Shown: positions 36,219 through 46,104, counted from the first letter of the stretch. The stretch is DNA of 52,761 nucleotides from Hyphomicrobiales bacterium (GCA_011524605.1 WTKA01000157.1:1-52761), one strand, 5' to 3'. The notes: generated by a model from the sequence alone, not told the origin. Numbers and translations are program-made.

Positions 36219-37196
36219 TTATTTAATCAGGGCAGAAAGTTTTGTTTTTGCTTCGTCATTTAACCAAGCCTGCCAAACATCACCATAATTTGTAAGGAAG
36301 TAAACAGCTGCTTCTTCAGCAGTTGCTTTATTCGCTTCTTTCCATGACAATATTTCACCCATTTGCTGGTTAGTGAAAGATAGCTTTTTCATTAAATCAG
36401 CAACTGCAGGTTCGCGCTCGATAAAGTCTGTTGTTGCTGCTGTGATGACGCGAGAAGATGGGTAAGGTGAAACGCCTGGCGTGGCACAATCCGCACTTGT
36501 ATTACACTTGTGTACTTCTGCGTCATAATCACCAACACTAACTGGAACCATTGGATATTTACCTAAAATTGCTGTAGGCGCCCAATAATAGCCAATCCAA
36601 GGCTCTTTAGCTTCATAAGCAGATGCAATAGAGGCTGCTAAAGTCTCACCTGATCCGTGATTAAAAATCTCTAATTTTTCAGATAAGTTCATCGCTTCAA
36701 TGACATTGTCATTCACTGTACGACATCCCCAGCCTGTTGGGCAGTTATGGAATTTACCGCCAACTTTTTCAGGTGCAGCCATCACACCTTCAATTGTTGT
36801 CAATTCTGGGTTTGTTTCTGCTAAATAAGCTGGGATCCACCAAGCTTCAACACCGCCATCAGAAAGAACATTTGTTAATGTTTCAACTTTTCCTTCTTCA
36901 ACAAGCTTGTCATAAGAAGGTGTAGAGTTAACCCATAGCTCTGTGACAATATCAGGCTTGCCTCTTTCTGCAAGCGATACAATAGAAGGCTCTGTTGATG
37001 AAGGTACAACTGTTACATCGCAGCCATAGCCCTGTTCCATAATGAATTTTGAAACAGCTGTAATCATAATTGCTGAAGCCCAGTCCATTTCTGTGATCTG
37101 CACTTCGCCACACTGGTGGCCATCAGCTTGTGCTCCACCAGTAAACAAGGCAATGGCAGCAGCAGCTGTTGCTAAAGCAGTTGTAAATTTCTTCAT
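36219..37196 (-). CDS. proX: Betaine/TMAO-type substrate-binding protein (ProX/TmoX-like)
   Basis: The roughly 325-residue periplasmic protein has a signal peptide MKKFTTALATAAAAIALFTG with cleavage after AQA. The OpuAC domain follows: ITEMDWASAIMITAVSKFIM, PDIVTELWVNS, GVEAWWIPAYLAE, NCPTGWGCRTVNDN, and EPWIGYYWAPT. The Trp-rich pocket motifs fit recognition of a trimethylammonium head group. TMAO-binding TmoX proteins look similar, so glycine betaine, choline and TMAO remain possible. Start ATG 37196 is fixed by TTGGAGGATAAAA before it; the longer frame from 37268 would hide the signal peptide. Confidence 0.9.
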   Translation of the reverse strand: MKKFTTALATAAAAIALFTGGAQADGHQCGEVQITEMDWASAIMITAVSKFIMEQGYGCDVTVVPSSTEPSIVSLAERGKPDIVTELWVNSTPSYDKLVEEGKVETLTNVLSDGGVEAWWIPAYLAETNPELTTIEGVMAAPEKVGGKFHNCPTGWGCRTVNDNVIEAMNLSEKLEIFNHGSGETLAASIASAYEAKEPWIGYYWAPTAILGKYPMVPVSVGDYDAEVHKCNTSADCATPGVSPYPSSRVITAATTDFIEREPAVADLMKKLSFTNQQMGEILSWKEANKATAEEAAVYFLTNYGDVWQAWLNDEAKTKLSALIK

Positions 37197-37443
37197 TTTT
37201 ATCCTCCAAGGGGTAATATACGTATAATCAACTAATAAAAAGGGGCGATTAGAATAAGATTTCCCCAAACATATAATTGATAAGTAAAGACGGGCATCAA
37301 AAGAGCCTTATTTGCCATGGATGTCAACCCGCACATCTATATTTTTACAATATTTGCGACATAAATAGGGTGAAAAACGACGTTTTTTAGAATTTCCAAG
37401 ATTATTTGATGAAAAAATATGCAACATTAAAAATGATTAAAAA

Positions 37444-37881
37444 TCATTCTCTATAATAACGGGAAAATAGGTAATAATCTTTTTTAGGACCTTTTACCTT
37501 ATGCTGCCATTCCCAACTCTTTTGATTATTAAAAACATAGGATGTATCATACAAATCCTTGATACATAGATGTTGAGCAGAGCCAATAAATTTACCATCA
37601 CTCTTTTCAAGGCGGATTGTATGAAATAAATTTTGGCAAGCTTCATCAAAATAAACTGAAAAAGAACCAAGCTCTAGCTGAAAATAATAATCTCTGAACG
37701 AGGTTGTCTTAAAACCATTTGGATAGCACACCTGCCCTTCTTCATGATAATGCAACAAATCATCATTCATGGGCGTAAAACAACCATTTCCTTTGAAAAA
37801 TGGATCACCATTAGAAATTCGTTCAATCTGCCAATCACCTTCAAAAATGGGTGTTAGATAATCTTTGTGATCAAGCTGCAT
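37444..37881 (-). CDS. DUF6314 family protein
   Basis: The 145-residue protein matches DUF6314: FEGDWQIERISNG, GCFTPMNDDLLHYHEEGQV, AQHLCIKDLYDTSYVF, and the ending VKGPKKDYYLFSRYYRE. It is lipocalin-like in pattern. Function unknown. It follows the YcgN-like gene by 29 nt on the same strand, so the two may be co-transcribed. Confidence 0.75.
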   Translation of the reverse strand: MQLDHKDYLTPIFEGDWQIERISNGDPFFKGNGCFTPMNDDLLHYHEEGQVCYPNGFKTTSFRDYYFQLELGSFSVYFDEACQNLFHTIRLEKSDGKFIGSAQHLCIKDLYDTSYVFNNQKSWEWQHKVKGPKKDYYLFSRYYRE

Positions 37882-37910
37882 AGATAAACTCTATTATTTA
37901 AAGAGGCGCA

Positions 37911-38390
37911 TTATAAATTTGAACATTCAATAATTTCTTCAATATAATCTGGCAAATCTTCCTCGCTCACTTGATCTTCACTTATAGCATCTCTTAATAC
38001 AGAATGACCTAGTTTATGAACTAAGCTTTTATCTCCTGAGATTAAATAATGCCAACTGGGCAATGGCTGACCTTCATATAAACGGCGATAGGCACAGCTA
38101 TTAGGCAGCCAAAAAAGCGTTGGAATATTTTCTAACGTCAACTGAATGCAGTCAGGCACAGATTTATGCCTATTACAATAATCAGAACAGCTAGATTTTT
38201 CTAAATCTAATAGATTACAAACAACAGGGGTAATGGCAACAGCGCCGCTATCTTCATCTTCAAGCTTTATGCGACAGCAATTCCCGCAACCATCACACAA
38301 AGCCTCCCACTCTTCAGGGCTCATTTGCGCTAAGGTCTTTTCTTCCCAAAATTTTTCGCTCAACGCTGCCTTGTCATTCTCATTTTGCAT
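37911..38390 (-). CDS. YcgN family cysteine cluster protein (UPF0260)
   Basis: The 159-residue protein has the YcgN/UPF0260 pattern: MSPEEWEALCDGCGNCCRIKLED with Cys32, 35, 38 and 39, then VCNLLDLEKSSCSDYCNRH, VPDCIQL, and LPNSCAYRRLYEGQPLPSWH. The cysteines suggest metal or iron-sulfur binding. Function is not established. It is divergent from the PBP gene. Confidence 0.88.
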   Translation of the reverse strand: MQNENDKAALSEKFWEEKTLAQMSPEEWEALCDGCGNCCRIKLEDEDSGAVAITPVVCNLLDLEKSSCSDYCNRHKSVPDCIQLTLENIPTLFWLPNSCAYRRLYEGQPLPSWHYLISGDKSLVHKLGHSVLRDAISEDQVSEEDLPDYIEEIIECSNL

Positions 38391-38544
38391 AATCTAGTTT
38401 CAACCTTCATGATGTTTATCATCTTATAATATATTATTCCCCGCCCGTCATTATTGTTATATTAATATTGACATCAGTACTAGATTATCTTTAATCAATT
38501 CAAAGTTCTGACTAGAGACACCTATATTCTTGAGATTGAGTTTG

Positions 38545-40782
38545 ATGAATTTGCGTAAATCAAAAATTAAAAGAAAACCGCAATATCCCAAACGCTCAAC
38601 CGCTTGGGAACAAAATAATCAGCTTGAAGCTTATGTCAATTCAGCCTTATTTTCCTTTGGCCTCGTCTTAAAGGCCATTAAAGCCCGTCTAACCTATTTT
38701 TCTCAACGATTTCAGCTTAGCTGGAAAGCAAGCTTTTTCTTCTTTGTCAGCTCCTTTGGTCTATCTTGCTTCACTATAGGCTTGATCTTCATGACGCTGC
38801 TCTCTTTGCATCCTTTAGACCTTGCAAACAGAAATTTACAAAATCCAACCCAGATTAGCGCCATTTTTTATGATCGCACAGGGGAGCAGATTGGACGCCG
38901 AGGGGACTGGCGCACAGATCCAATTCCAATTGATGAAATGCCCAACTATTTTATTCAAGCTGTTTTAGCGACAGAGGATCGCCGCTTTTTTGATCATTTT
39001 GGCGTTGATTTTATTGGCTTAGGCCGCGCTATTGTTGCCAACGCGCAAGCACAACGCGTTGTGCAAGGCGGCAGTACCATTACGCAGCAACTTGCCAAAA
39101 ATGTTTTTCTATCTTCAGAAAAAACCATTATGCGCAAAGTGAATGAGGCCTTTATTTCAATTTGGTTTGAAGCCCGTTATACAAAAGCTGAAATTTTGCG
39201 TATGTATTTTGACCGTGTTCAAATGGGGGCGGGTGTTGTTGGTGTTGATGCAGCTGCGGAGTTTTACTTCGGTAAGAGCATAAAAGATATCTCTCTTGCT
39301 GAGGCCGCTATTTTAGCTGGCATGTTTAAAGCGCCCTACCGTTATGCTCCGCATAAAAATTTGCCACGAGCAAGGGCAAGAGCCAATGAAGTGCTATCAA
39401 ATTTAGTAGAAGCTGGTTATATGACAGAAGGTCAAGTCTATAGCGCTAGGATCAATCCTGCAAAAGCAATTAAAAGATCGAAAACTGAAAAGGGCAATAT
39501 AGATTACTTCCTAGATCATGCCTATTTAGAATTACAAGACCTTATTCCTGAAGGCCAATATACGGTGAAGGTCAACACAAGTGCAGATTTAACAATGCAG
39601 CATATGGCACAAGAAAGCATGCAGCACGCTTTTAGGGAATTCTCAGAACAATATGATTTTGATGAAGGAGCAATGATTGCAGCTGATGCAAATGGGGCAA
39701 TTCGTGCTTTAATCGGTGGTAAAAACTATGCCTCAAGCCAATTCAACCGCGCAACACAAGCGCTAAGACAGCCTGGCTCTGCTTTTAAGCCTATTGTTTA
39801 TGCAACTGCGTTAAATGAAGGCTATAAGCGCTTGGATAGGGAAAATGATCGGGCTATTACAATCGGTCGCTACACACCTAAAAATTATTATAATGGTTCA
39901 AAAGGGCGCGTAACCTTGCAAGCCGCTTTAGCCATATCAATCAATACAATCCCCGTTGCGCTAACACACCGTATTGGCCGCCTCAAAGTCGTTGAAATGG
40001 CTGAGAGCTTAGGTGTTAAAACCCCTATTCGCCACAAAGGCAATCCCTCTCTTCCCCTCGGCTCTTCAGAAGCAACTGTTTTAGATATGGCGAATGTTTA
40101 TAATGTATTTTTAAATGATGGCATGAAAACCCCCCTTTATGCAGTTGAAGAAATCTATAATTTAGATGGCAAAATTATTTATGATAAAAATGAAAAATCA
40201 GAACAAAAACCTAAAGAGCGTGTGATACCCAGCTCAGTTGCTCAAGATATGAATATTATGATGCATAATGTGATTTATGGCGGCACGGCAAGAAGAGCGC
40301 AAATTGAAGGGTTACCAACATCAGGCAAAACAGGCACGACGACGGCCAATAAAGATGGCTGGTTTGTTGGTTATTCAGGCAATATGGTCTCTGCGTTCTG
40401 GTTTGGTAATGATTCCACAGAACCCACAAACAAAATTTCTGGCGGCAATGTTCCCGCTATGACATGGCAAAGCTTTATGGCGCAAGCCCATCAAACAATC
40501 CCAACTTGGAAGCCTATACCTGGAGTTGACTTTAAAATTCAAAGGGCTGAAATAAATGAGGTAGTAAATCAACTCTCTACCGAGCAGTCTGATGATAATA
40601 TCATTGCAGACAGCCCTGCCCAATCTTTTATTAGCTATCTAACGCCCAATATGGCAAATAATATAAATGCCTTGCAAGATAGTATTGTTATCACGCGTAA
40701 TAAGGCTCATTATTTACAACAGAAATATCATAGGCAAAAAATTAAAAGTCCTGCTATTTTTTCAACGCTCAAAGCCCAGTGA
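38545..40782 (+). CDS. Class A penicillin-binding protein (PBP1-like)
   Basis: The roughly 745-residue bifunctional peptidoglycan synthase has a basic N-terminus, a membrane anchor (about 60-90) and a GT51 glycosyltransferase with EDRRFFDHFG near residue 142 and GGSTITQQLAKNVFL. The transpeptidase has SAFK near residue 411 (nucleophile Ser), SIN near 465 and KTGT near 594. The start is taken as ATG 38545 rather than TTG 38530. The Arg/Lys-rich N-terminus and moderate length fit alphaproteobacterial PBP1 paralogues. The gene stands alone. Confidence 0.92.
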   Translation: MNLRKSKIKRKPQYPKRSTAWEQNNQLEAYVNSALFSFGLVLKAIKARLTYFSQRFQLSWKASFFFFVSSFGLSCFTIGLIFMTLLSLHPLDLANRNLQNPTQISAIFYDRTGEQIGRRGDWRTDPIPIDEMPNYFIQAVLATEDRRFFDHFGVDFIGLGRAIVANAQAQRVVQGGSTITQQLAKNVFLSSEKTIMRKVNEAFISIWFEARYTKAEILRMYFDRVQMGAGVVGVDAAAEFYFGKSIKDISLAEAAILAGMFKAPYRYAPHKNLPRARARANEVLSNLVEAGYMTEGQVYSARINPAKAIKRSKTEKGNIDYFLDHAYLELQDLIPEGQYTVKVNTSADLTMQHMAQESMQHAFREFSEQYDFDEGAMIAADANGAIRALIGGKNYASSQFNRATQALRQPGSAFKPIVYATALNEGYKRLDRENDRAITIGRYTPKNYYNGSKGRVTLQAALAISINTIPVALTHRIGRLKVVEMAESLGVKTPIRHKGNPSLPLGSSEATVLDMANVYNVFLNDGMKTPLYAVEEIYNLDGKIIYDKNEKSEQKPKERVIPSSVAQDMNIMMHNVIYGGTARRAQIEGLPTSGKTGTTTANKDGWFVGYSGNMVSAFWFGNDSTEPTNKISGGNVPAMTWQSFMAQAHQTIPTWKPIPGVDFKIQRAEINEVVNQLSTEQSDDNIIADSPAQSFISYLTPNMANNINALQDSIVITRNKAHYLQQKYHRQKIKSPAIFSTLKAQ

Positions 40783-40860
40783 TTTCATTCATTCTGTTCT
40801 TAGCAGATTTTATCTTCGACTATAAATCAAGTACCGCAAAAATTTACTTTCAAAATTATT

Positions 40861-41298
40861 TCATGTTTTTGATCTTGGTCTTGGTCGCCAATCATCTGGT
40901 GCCATTTCAAAACCCTCAAATTCAAATGCTGGACTGACCGTGCAGCCAACAAGCGTCCAGCTACCGAGACTTTCCGCTGTTTGCCAATGATTTTTAGGCA
41001 CAACAATTTGAGGTCGCTCATGGTTATGTAAATTCATACCAAGTCTATGCGCCGATGCATCATGCCCATTAGGCGATATTGTGATAACCATAGGACTACC
41101 AGCATAATAGTGCCAAATTTCTGTCGCATCGACCCTATGCCAATGGGAATAATCTCCCGCTTCCAATAAATAATAAATGGCAGTTGAAAGACTGCGGCCA
41201 TCAACTTTCTCATCATCTCGAAACGTCTCACGATACCATCCCCCTTCAGGGTGGCGCTTTAAATCAAACTGCTCAATAACATCTTTTGCTTGTAACAT
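40861..41298 (-). CDS. DUF985 cupin protein (Cupin_5)
   Basis: The 145-residue protein has the DUF985 pattern: FDLKRHPEGGWYRETFRD, TAIYYLLEAGDYSHWHRVDATEIWHYYAG, WTLVGCTVSPAFEFEGFEMA. The HWHRVDATEIWH segment supplies the usual cupin metal or ligand site. Exact reaction unknown. It starts 12 nt after the SDR gene stop, on the same strand. Confidence 0.9.
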   Translation of the reverse strand: MLQAKDVIEQFDLKRHPEGGWYRETFRDDEKVDGRSLSTAIYYLLEAGDYSHWHRVDATEIWHYYAGSPMVITISPNGHDASAHRLGMNLHNHERPQIVVPKNHWQTAESLGSWTLVGCTVSPAFEFEGFEMAPDDWRPRPRSKT

Positions 41299-41310
41299 GA
41301 TCCGCCCTTT

Positions 41311-41931
41311 TTATTTTATGATGACATACTTACTTTTCAACCTATCTTGTTTTTTGAAATAAGAAACAACAGCAGAAGCGACTTTGCTAGCATGGATCAC
41401 TGGCTTAATCTGTGAAAGAATTTTTATAAAGGCTGGTCTTAATGGAGTAGGTACATGATTTAAAATAGCTAATTTTCCTTTATAGCTATCATCACCATAA
41501 ACAGCCGGCAATATAAACTGCGTAACCGTTATATCAGACAGATCATTGAGTATCTGTTGCGCCTTATATTTACTTTCACCATAATCATCTTTTGCTGATT
41601 TTGCATGGGTGCTCGCCGTATATAAGATGTGTCTTACGTTCTTTTTTCGGCAAATAGCAATCAGATCTTCTAATAGATGAATATTGACCTTTTCAAAATC
41701 ACTCTTTGTACCTTCTTGATCATTATTCAAAATGGCTAAATGAAGTAATTTATCCTCTTCATTCATTATTTCTTCTAATTGAGTGTAATCACACACCTGA
41801 GAACTTGGATATTTTTGAGATAAATTCGCAGGCGTTCGCCCGACCAAAAGCAAGGGAATATCTTCTGATAATAGATAAGGAATGATATTGGATGCAATAA
41901 AGCCGGAAGCACCTGTTATAACTAATCTCAT
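41311..41931 (-). CDS. NAD-dependent epimerase/dehydratase (extended SDR-like)
   Basis: The roughly 206-residue protein has a Rossmann start MRLVITGASGFIASNI (TGxxGFIxxxI), TASTHA and YGESK, the last giving the Tyr-x-x-x-Lys catalytic pair near residue 115. It is shorter than typical extended SDRs (about 300), lacking much of the C-terminal substrate domain. The chosen ATG at 41931 places the nucleotide motif at the terminus; the frame opens at 41973. Substrate unknown; NAD-sugars are the usual ones. Confidence 0.75.
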   Translation of the reverse strand: MRLVITGASGFIASNIIPYLLSEDIPLLLVGRTPANLSQKYPSSQVCDYTQLEEIMNEEDKLLHLAILNNDQEGTKSDFEKVNIHLLEDLIAICRKKNVRHILYTASTHAKSAKDDYGESKYKAQQILNDLSDITVTQFILPAVYGDDSYKGKLAILNHVPTPLRPAFIKILSQIKPVIHASKVASAVVSYFKKQDRLKSKYVIIK

Positions 41932-42021
41932 AGATGAAGCCTTTTTTAAAAATATATAAAAGGCATATTTCAAGGCGGTATTTTAGTCAAACCATACCAC
42001 ATGATATATAAGTTTTAATAT

Positions 42022-42049
42022 AAAAAAGGCCTCAATGAAGAGGCCTCTT
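42022..42049 (-). terminator. Rho-independent terminator of the cysH-cysD-cysN operon
   Basis: Read on the minus strand, GAGG-rich arms AGGCCTC/GAGGCCT (42027-42033 and 42040-42046) form a stem followed by TTTTTTA. It lies 25 nt after the cysN stop. Confidence 0.85.
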
Positions 42050-42073
42050 ATACTTATTTTGATATACTAATTT

Positions 42074-43534
42074 TTAGGTGGCTGTTAAATCAGTTGGATT
42101 AAACTGTAACTGTTTAATTAGGCTTTCATTTTCTTTAAAGAGGTCTGTCTGCTCTAGCTGGCGCAAAATATGCGTTGGCAAAACCACAACACTCATATCT
42201 GTCGATTCAAGCTGTGTCACATTGCTAACAGATTCAGTGATCATACCGCCAGCCACTGTGTTATTGGTATCAGGGTCGATAAGAATGAAAGAGCCCGTAT
42301 CTCTATTAGACTGATAAGGATCAAAGAAAGCAATATCATCAAACTTTAAGCGGACTTTAGCAATTTTATTAACGCTTAAATCTTTCGAAGCTAACCATTC
42401 ACCTTGGTTTAGATCTAACACTTCTTCTGCCTGAATACGCACTTTTTGTCGGCGACTTGCAGACTTGAGCCAATAACGCTTATCTGCGTTAAGCCCATTA
42501 TCATTTAACACAATCAACTTTGAATCAAAAGCATAGCCTGTTTCAGGTTGCCCCCCAACAGATATAATCATATCTCCTCTTGAAACATCAACCTGTCGAT
42601 CTAAAACTAATGTAACGGCATCACCTGTCACAGCTGCATTTCTAACTAAATCAAAAGTCAAAATTTGCGACACATTTGCACGTTCCCCAGAAGGCAAAAT
42701 GATAACCTCATCACCCGGCTTAATTGAGCCACCAGAGACAGTTCCTTGATAGCCTCTAAATGTTTCATCAGGACGAGAAACACGCTGAACAGAGAGCCTA
42801 AAGCCAATAGATTGAACGGATCTTTTCGAGGCTAATTCTAACGCTTCCAAAAGTGTTGGCCCCTCATACCATGACAAAGCTTCAGAGCCTTGTGACACAA
42901 CATTTTCACCATTAATTGCAGATGTTGGAATAGTTGTAATAGAGCTAAATCCAAGCGGTTTAGAAAGGGTATTAAACTCAGAAATAATCTCATCATAGCG
43001 CTCTTGATTATAATCAATAAGATCAATCTTGTTAATCGCTAGGATAACCTGCTTAATCCCCATTAATGAGACAATATTAAGATGGCGGCGTGTTTGTTCC
43101 AAAATGCCTGCACGCGCATCAACGAGCAATACAGCTAAATCAGCCGTAGAAGCCCCTGTTGCCATATTTCTTGTATATTGCTTATGACCGGGGGTATCAG
43201 CCACAATGAAAGATCTTTTTTGCGTCGAGAAATAGCGATAAGCAACATCAATAGTAATGCCCTGCTCTCTTTCCGCTTGTAAACCATCAAGCAGATTGGC
43301 AAAATCAGGTAAGCTTAATTCACTATTGTCACTATCACGCCCTGCATGACTATTAGCTGCAATATCATCAGGAACAACTTTTGTATCCCATAAAAGGCGA
43401 CCAATAAGCGTGGATTTACCGTCATCAACGCTGCCACATGTAATAAAACGCAGAGGGATTTTATCAGTAGACATTTCCATAACTTCAGTACTTTCTTGAG
43501 GTGTTTCAGTTTTTATAGAAGCTAATTCAGACAT
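42074..43534 (-). CDS. cysN: Sulfate adenylyltransferase subunit 1 (GTPase)
   Basis: The 486-residue protein is the regulatory GTPase of ATP sulfurylase, which makes APS from sulfate and ATP. Its GTP-binding motifs are GSVDDGKSTLIGRLL, DTPGHKQYTRNM and AINKIDL, and the C-terminal barrel domains resemble EF-Tu. There is no APS kinase (CysC) domain fused at the end, unlike CysNC proteins of rhizobia. Its start overlaps the cysD stop as TAATG. Confidence 0.95.
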   Translation of the reverse strand: MSELASIKTETPQESTEVMEMSTDKIPLRFITCGSVDDGKSTLIGRLLWDTKVVPDDIAANSHAGRDSDNSELSLPDFANLLDGLQAEREQGITIDVAYRYFSTQKRSFIVADTPGHKQYTRNMATGASTADLAVLLVDARAGILEQTRRHLNIVSLMGIKQVILAINKIDLIDYNQERYDEIISEFNTLSKPLGFSSITTIPTSAINGENVVSQGSEALSWYEGPTLLEALELASKRSVQSIGFRLSVQRVSRPDETFRGYQGTVSGGSIKPGDEVIILPSGERANVSQILTFDLVRNAAVTGDAVTLVLDRQVDVSRGDMIISVGGQPETGYAFDSKLIVLNDNGLNADKRYWLKSASRRQKVRIQAEEVLDLNQGEWLASKDLSVNKIAKVRLKFDDIAFFDPYQSNRDTGSFILIDPDTNNTVAGGMITESVSNVTQLESTDMSVVVLPTHILRQLEQTDLFKENESLIKQLQFNPTDLTAT

Positions 43535-44451
43535 TAAAAATACCCTTCACGCTTTTTAATTTCCATAGACCCTGCCTGATCTTTATCAATGGCGCGGCCT
43601 TGCCTTTCTGACACAGTGGCTGTTTGAATTTCATTGATGATATCATCTATTGTTGTCGCTTGAGACTTGATACCGCCTGTTAATGGGAAGCAGCCAAGCG
43701 TACGGAAACGAATAGATCCCTTTTGCTTTACTTCGCCAGGCTTTAATTCTAAGCGCTTATCTTCAGCTAAGATAATCATATCATCGCGTTCAATATATTC
43801 ACGCTCCGCAGCAAAATAGAGAGGAACAACAGGAATGGCTTCGGCTTTGATATAATTCCAAATATCAAGTTCTGTCCAATTAGAAAGCGGGAAGGCTCTT
43901 ACGCTTTCTCCTTTAAAAATATCCCCATTATAAATCGACCATAGCTCTGGTCGTTGGTTTCGAGGATCCCATTTATGATCTGAAGTTCTAAAAGAATAAA
44001 TCCGCTCTTTTGCGCGAGAAGCTTCTTCATCACGGCGAGCGCCACCAAAAGCCGCATCATATTTACCTGCATCAAGGGCTGTTCTGAGCGCCTCTGTTTT
44101 CATAATATCCGTATAGCGAGGATGGTTGAAAGGTGTAATATTCTCTTCAGGCCCGCGAGGATTGGTGTAAGAATGCAATTGCAGATTAAAATCTGATACC
44201 ATTTTATCTCTAAAAGAGATCATTTCATCAAATTTCCAGCCCGTATTAATATGCAAAAGTGGAAATGGAATATTACCCGGATAAAAAGCTTTTCGGGCAA
44301 GATGTAGCAAAACCGATGAATCCTTACCCACTGAATATAGCATTACAGGGCGTTCAAATTCAGCGGCTACTTCACGGAAAATATGAATAGCTTCATTTTC
44401 TAAGGCTTTTAAATGGGGGTCAAGAGGGAGTTTAGCTTGTTGCTGGCTCAT
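43534..44451 (-). CDS. cysD: Sulfate adenylyltransferase subunit 2
   Basis: This 305-residue subunit carries the catalytic site of ATP sulfurylase. Seen: [20 protein letters not shown] (P-loop of the PAPS reductase/ATP sulfurylase fold), [32 protein letters not shown], and [15 protein letters not shown]. It follows cysH by 43 nt and overlaps cysN. Confidence 0.96.
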   Translation of the reverse strand: MSQQQAKLPLDPHLKALENEAIHIFREVAAEFERPVMLYSVGKDSSVLLHLARKAFYPGNIPFPLLHINTGWKFDEMISFRDKMVSDFNLQLHSYTNPRGPEENITPFNHPRYTDIMKTEALRTALDAGKYDAAFGGARRDEEASRAKERIYSFRTSDHKWDPRNQRPELWSIYNGDIFKGESVRAFPLSNWTELDIWNYIKAEAIPVVPLYFAAEREYIERDDMIILAEDKRLELKPGEVKQKGSIRFRTLGCFPLTGGIKSQATTIDDIINEIQTATVSERQGRAIDKDQAGSMEIKKREGYF

Positions 44452-44494
44452 TAATTTTACTCTGATTGATTTAGATGTTTACGACTTAGGCGGC

Positions 44495-45208
44495 TTATTG
44501 CTTCACATGCAAGCCGCACTCTCTTTTCTCTTCATTCTCCCACCACCAACGTCCGGCACGCTCATGCTCACCCGGCTTTATGGCTCTTGTGCATGGCTCA
44601 CAACCAATAGAAGGAAAGCCTTTTGCATGCAGTGGGTTAATTGGAATATCATTTTGCTCGATGAAAACGGTTAAATCAGCTCGTGTCCAATCCGCTAACG
44701 GATTAAATTTCATTAGATTATAATCTTCCGACCATTCAGCAAATGGCACCTCTGATCTATTCTGGCTTTGCTCACGCCGCAGGCCAACCACCCAAGCATC
44801 AGCCTTGGATAGTGCATTTTGCAGTGGCTTAATTTTGCGAATATGACAACAGGCATGCCGCCCTTCAACGCTATAATAAAAACCATCGCGCCCATATTCA
44901 GATGTGTAATTCGCTATATCTGCCTCTAAAGGATGATATTCTTTAATATCGATACCAAGCTGGATTTTTGTCTGCTTGATTAAATCGACCGTTTCTGGAA
45001 ATAGACGCCCTGTGTGCAAAGTTGCAATTTCAATAGCGAGTTTTTCCTTAGCAATCAGACCTGTAATTGCCTGATCTTCTTCACCCAAGCTTGTAGTAAA
45101 CACAGCATGGGGAAATTGCTTTGAAATAAGCTCTATTCTTTCAGCAGCAGGCAAAGTTTTCATTTGATCGTTTAATTTCGTTGCTACCGCTTCACCATTA
45201 TAAGACAT
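44495..45208 (-). CDS. cysH: Adenylyl-sulfate (APS) reductase, assimilatory CysH
   Basis: The 237-residue reductase makes sulfite from activated sulfate. TTSLGEEDQ opens the nucleotide site. It has the four iron-sulfur cysteines of the APS-specific class: CC in RHACCHIRKIKPL near residue 123 and CEPC near residue 200. The catalytic Cys is in the ECGLH tail. This class uses APS directly with thioredoxin. It agrees with cysN lacking a fused APS kinase and no cysC beside it. It is the first gene of the cysH-cysD-cysN operon; two inverted repeats lie upstream. Confidence 0.93.
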   Translation of the reverse strand: MSYNGEAVATKLNDQMKTLPAAERIELISKQFPHAVFTTSLGEEDQAITGLIAKEKLAIEIATLHTGRLFPETVDLIKQTKIQLGIDIKEYHPLEADIANYTSEYGRDGFYYSVEGRHACCHIRKIKPLQNALSKADAWVVGLRREQSQNRSEVPFAEWSEDYNLMKFNPLADWTRADLTVFIEQNDIPINPLHAKGFPSIGCEPCTRAIKPGEHERAGRWWWENEEKRECGLHVKQ

Positions 45209-45243
45209 TTTAAGTTCCGAATTTAACTAACTAACAAGCACAA

Positions 45244-45299
45244 AAGGAAATTTTCCTTAAAATGTCAATATTAAGAAAATAAAAAAGAATTTTTTCTTA
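45244..45299 (-). promoter_or_regulatory. Two inverted repeats upstream of cysH
   Basis: AAGGAAA-T-TTTCCTT (45244-45258) and TAAGAAAA ... TTTTCTTA (45272-45299) lie 36 to 91 nt before the cysH ATG. They may be operators for sulfur control (for example an Rrf2- or CysB-type regulator), which is a guess. AT-rich chance symmetry is possible. Confidence 0.35.
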
Positions 45300-45364
45300 C
45301 TTTAATCGATAATATCAGAATAATATTATTAAATCCGACGTCAACAACAAATACAAATTTTCTA

Positions 45365-46027
45365 TCATTGAAGCTGATTAGAATCTTCAGCGCTATTTTG
45401 CTGCAAATTTATTTCAGTCATAGCAATTAATAAATCTGAGCGCTCTTTCAAAGAATTTGCCTCCAACAAGGCTTGTTTTTCGCGTGATCCAAAAGGGGAC
45501 ATCATAGATAGAGCATTTATGAGGCTCTCACTATCGGCTTTTAATATACCGTCCCAATCTGTCTCAAGATCATTAGCATTCAGATATTTTTTTAAAGTCG
45601 ATAATATTGCTTCCCGATCAACGCCTTCAGTTTCTAAAGGTAGAAAATCACCTTTATAATCATCCCATTCAACTTCAGCCAATCGAAATTTATGTATAGA
45701 TGATAATTCACTTTTGATTCTATAGCGTGAAACACCTGTTAGCGTAATAACATAGCGACCATCTTCTGTTTCTGAAAACAAGGTAATACGTCCAGCGCAA
45801 CCAATAGAGCAAACAGGCTTAGCATGTTCTTCATTTGATTTTACGATTTTTTCTGCAGCGCCAGCTGCGCCAGTTTGCACCATACCAATCATACGATCGT
45901 TTTTTAAAGCATAATCAACCATCTCAATATATCTTGGCTCAAATATATTAAGAGGTAAATTCCCTCTAGGCAAAAGCAGCGCTCCATCGAGCGGGAAGAT
46001 TGGTAATGTGTCAGGAAGATGCATCAT
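45365..46027 (-). CDS. Lon-N (LON substrate-binding) domain protein
   Basis: The 220-residue protein matches stand-alone LON N-terminal domain proteins: LPIFPLDGALLLPRGNLPLNIFEPRYIEMVDYAL, IGCAGRITLFSETEDGRYVITLTGVSRYRI, and NALSMMSPFGSREKQALLEA. There is no ATPase or protease domain. A role in protein quality control is assumed by homology. In many alphaproteobacteria it sits near a thioredoxin-TPR gene; here that gene is 13 kb away. Confidence 0.9.
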   Translation of the reverse strand: MMHLPDTLPIFPLDGALLLPRGNLPLNIFEPRYIEMVDYALKNDRMIGMVQTGAAGAAEKIVKSNEEHAKPVCSIGCAGRITLFSETEDGRYVITLTGVSRYRIKSELSSIHKFRLAEVEWDDYKGDFLPLETEGVDREAILSTLKKYLNANDLETDWDGILKADSESLINALSMMSPFGSREKQALLEANSLKERSDLLIAMTEINLQQNSAEDSNQLQ

Positions 46028-46067
46028 AGCCTACCATAGCAAATTTAAACTCTATTCAATATAGGAC

Positions 46068-46102
46068 AACAAAATAATAAATCTACTAGGGTTTGAGCCT
46101 AG
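46068..46102 (-). repeat. Possible degenerate end of the MITE family
   Basis: Read on the minus strand just after the racE stop, CTAGGCTCAAACCCTAGTAG resembles the element end CTAGGCTCAGGACCTATTAA. Nine of the first nine bases match, then the similarity weakens. It may be an old solo terminal repeat or chance. Confidence 0.25.
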
Positions 46103-46104
46103 AC

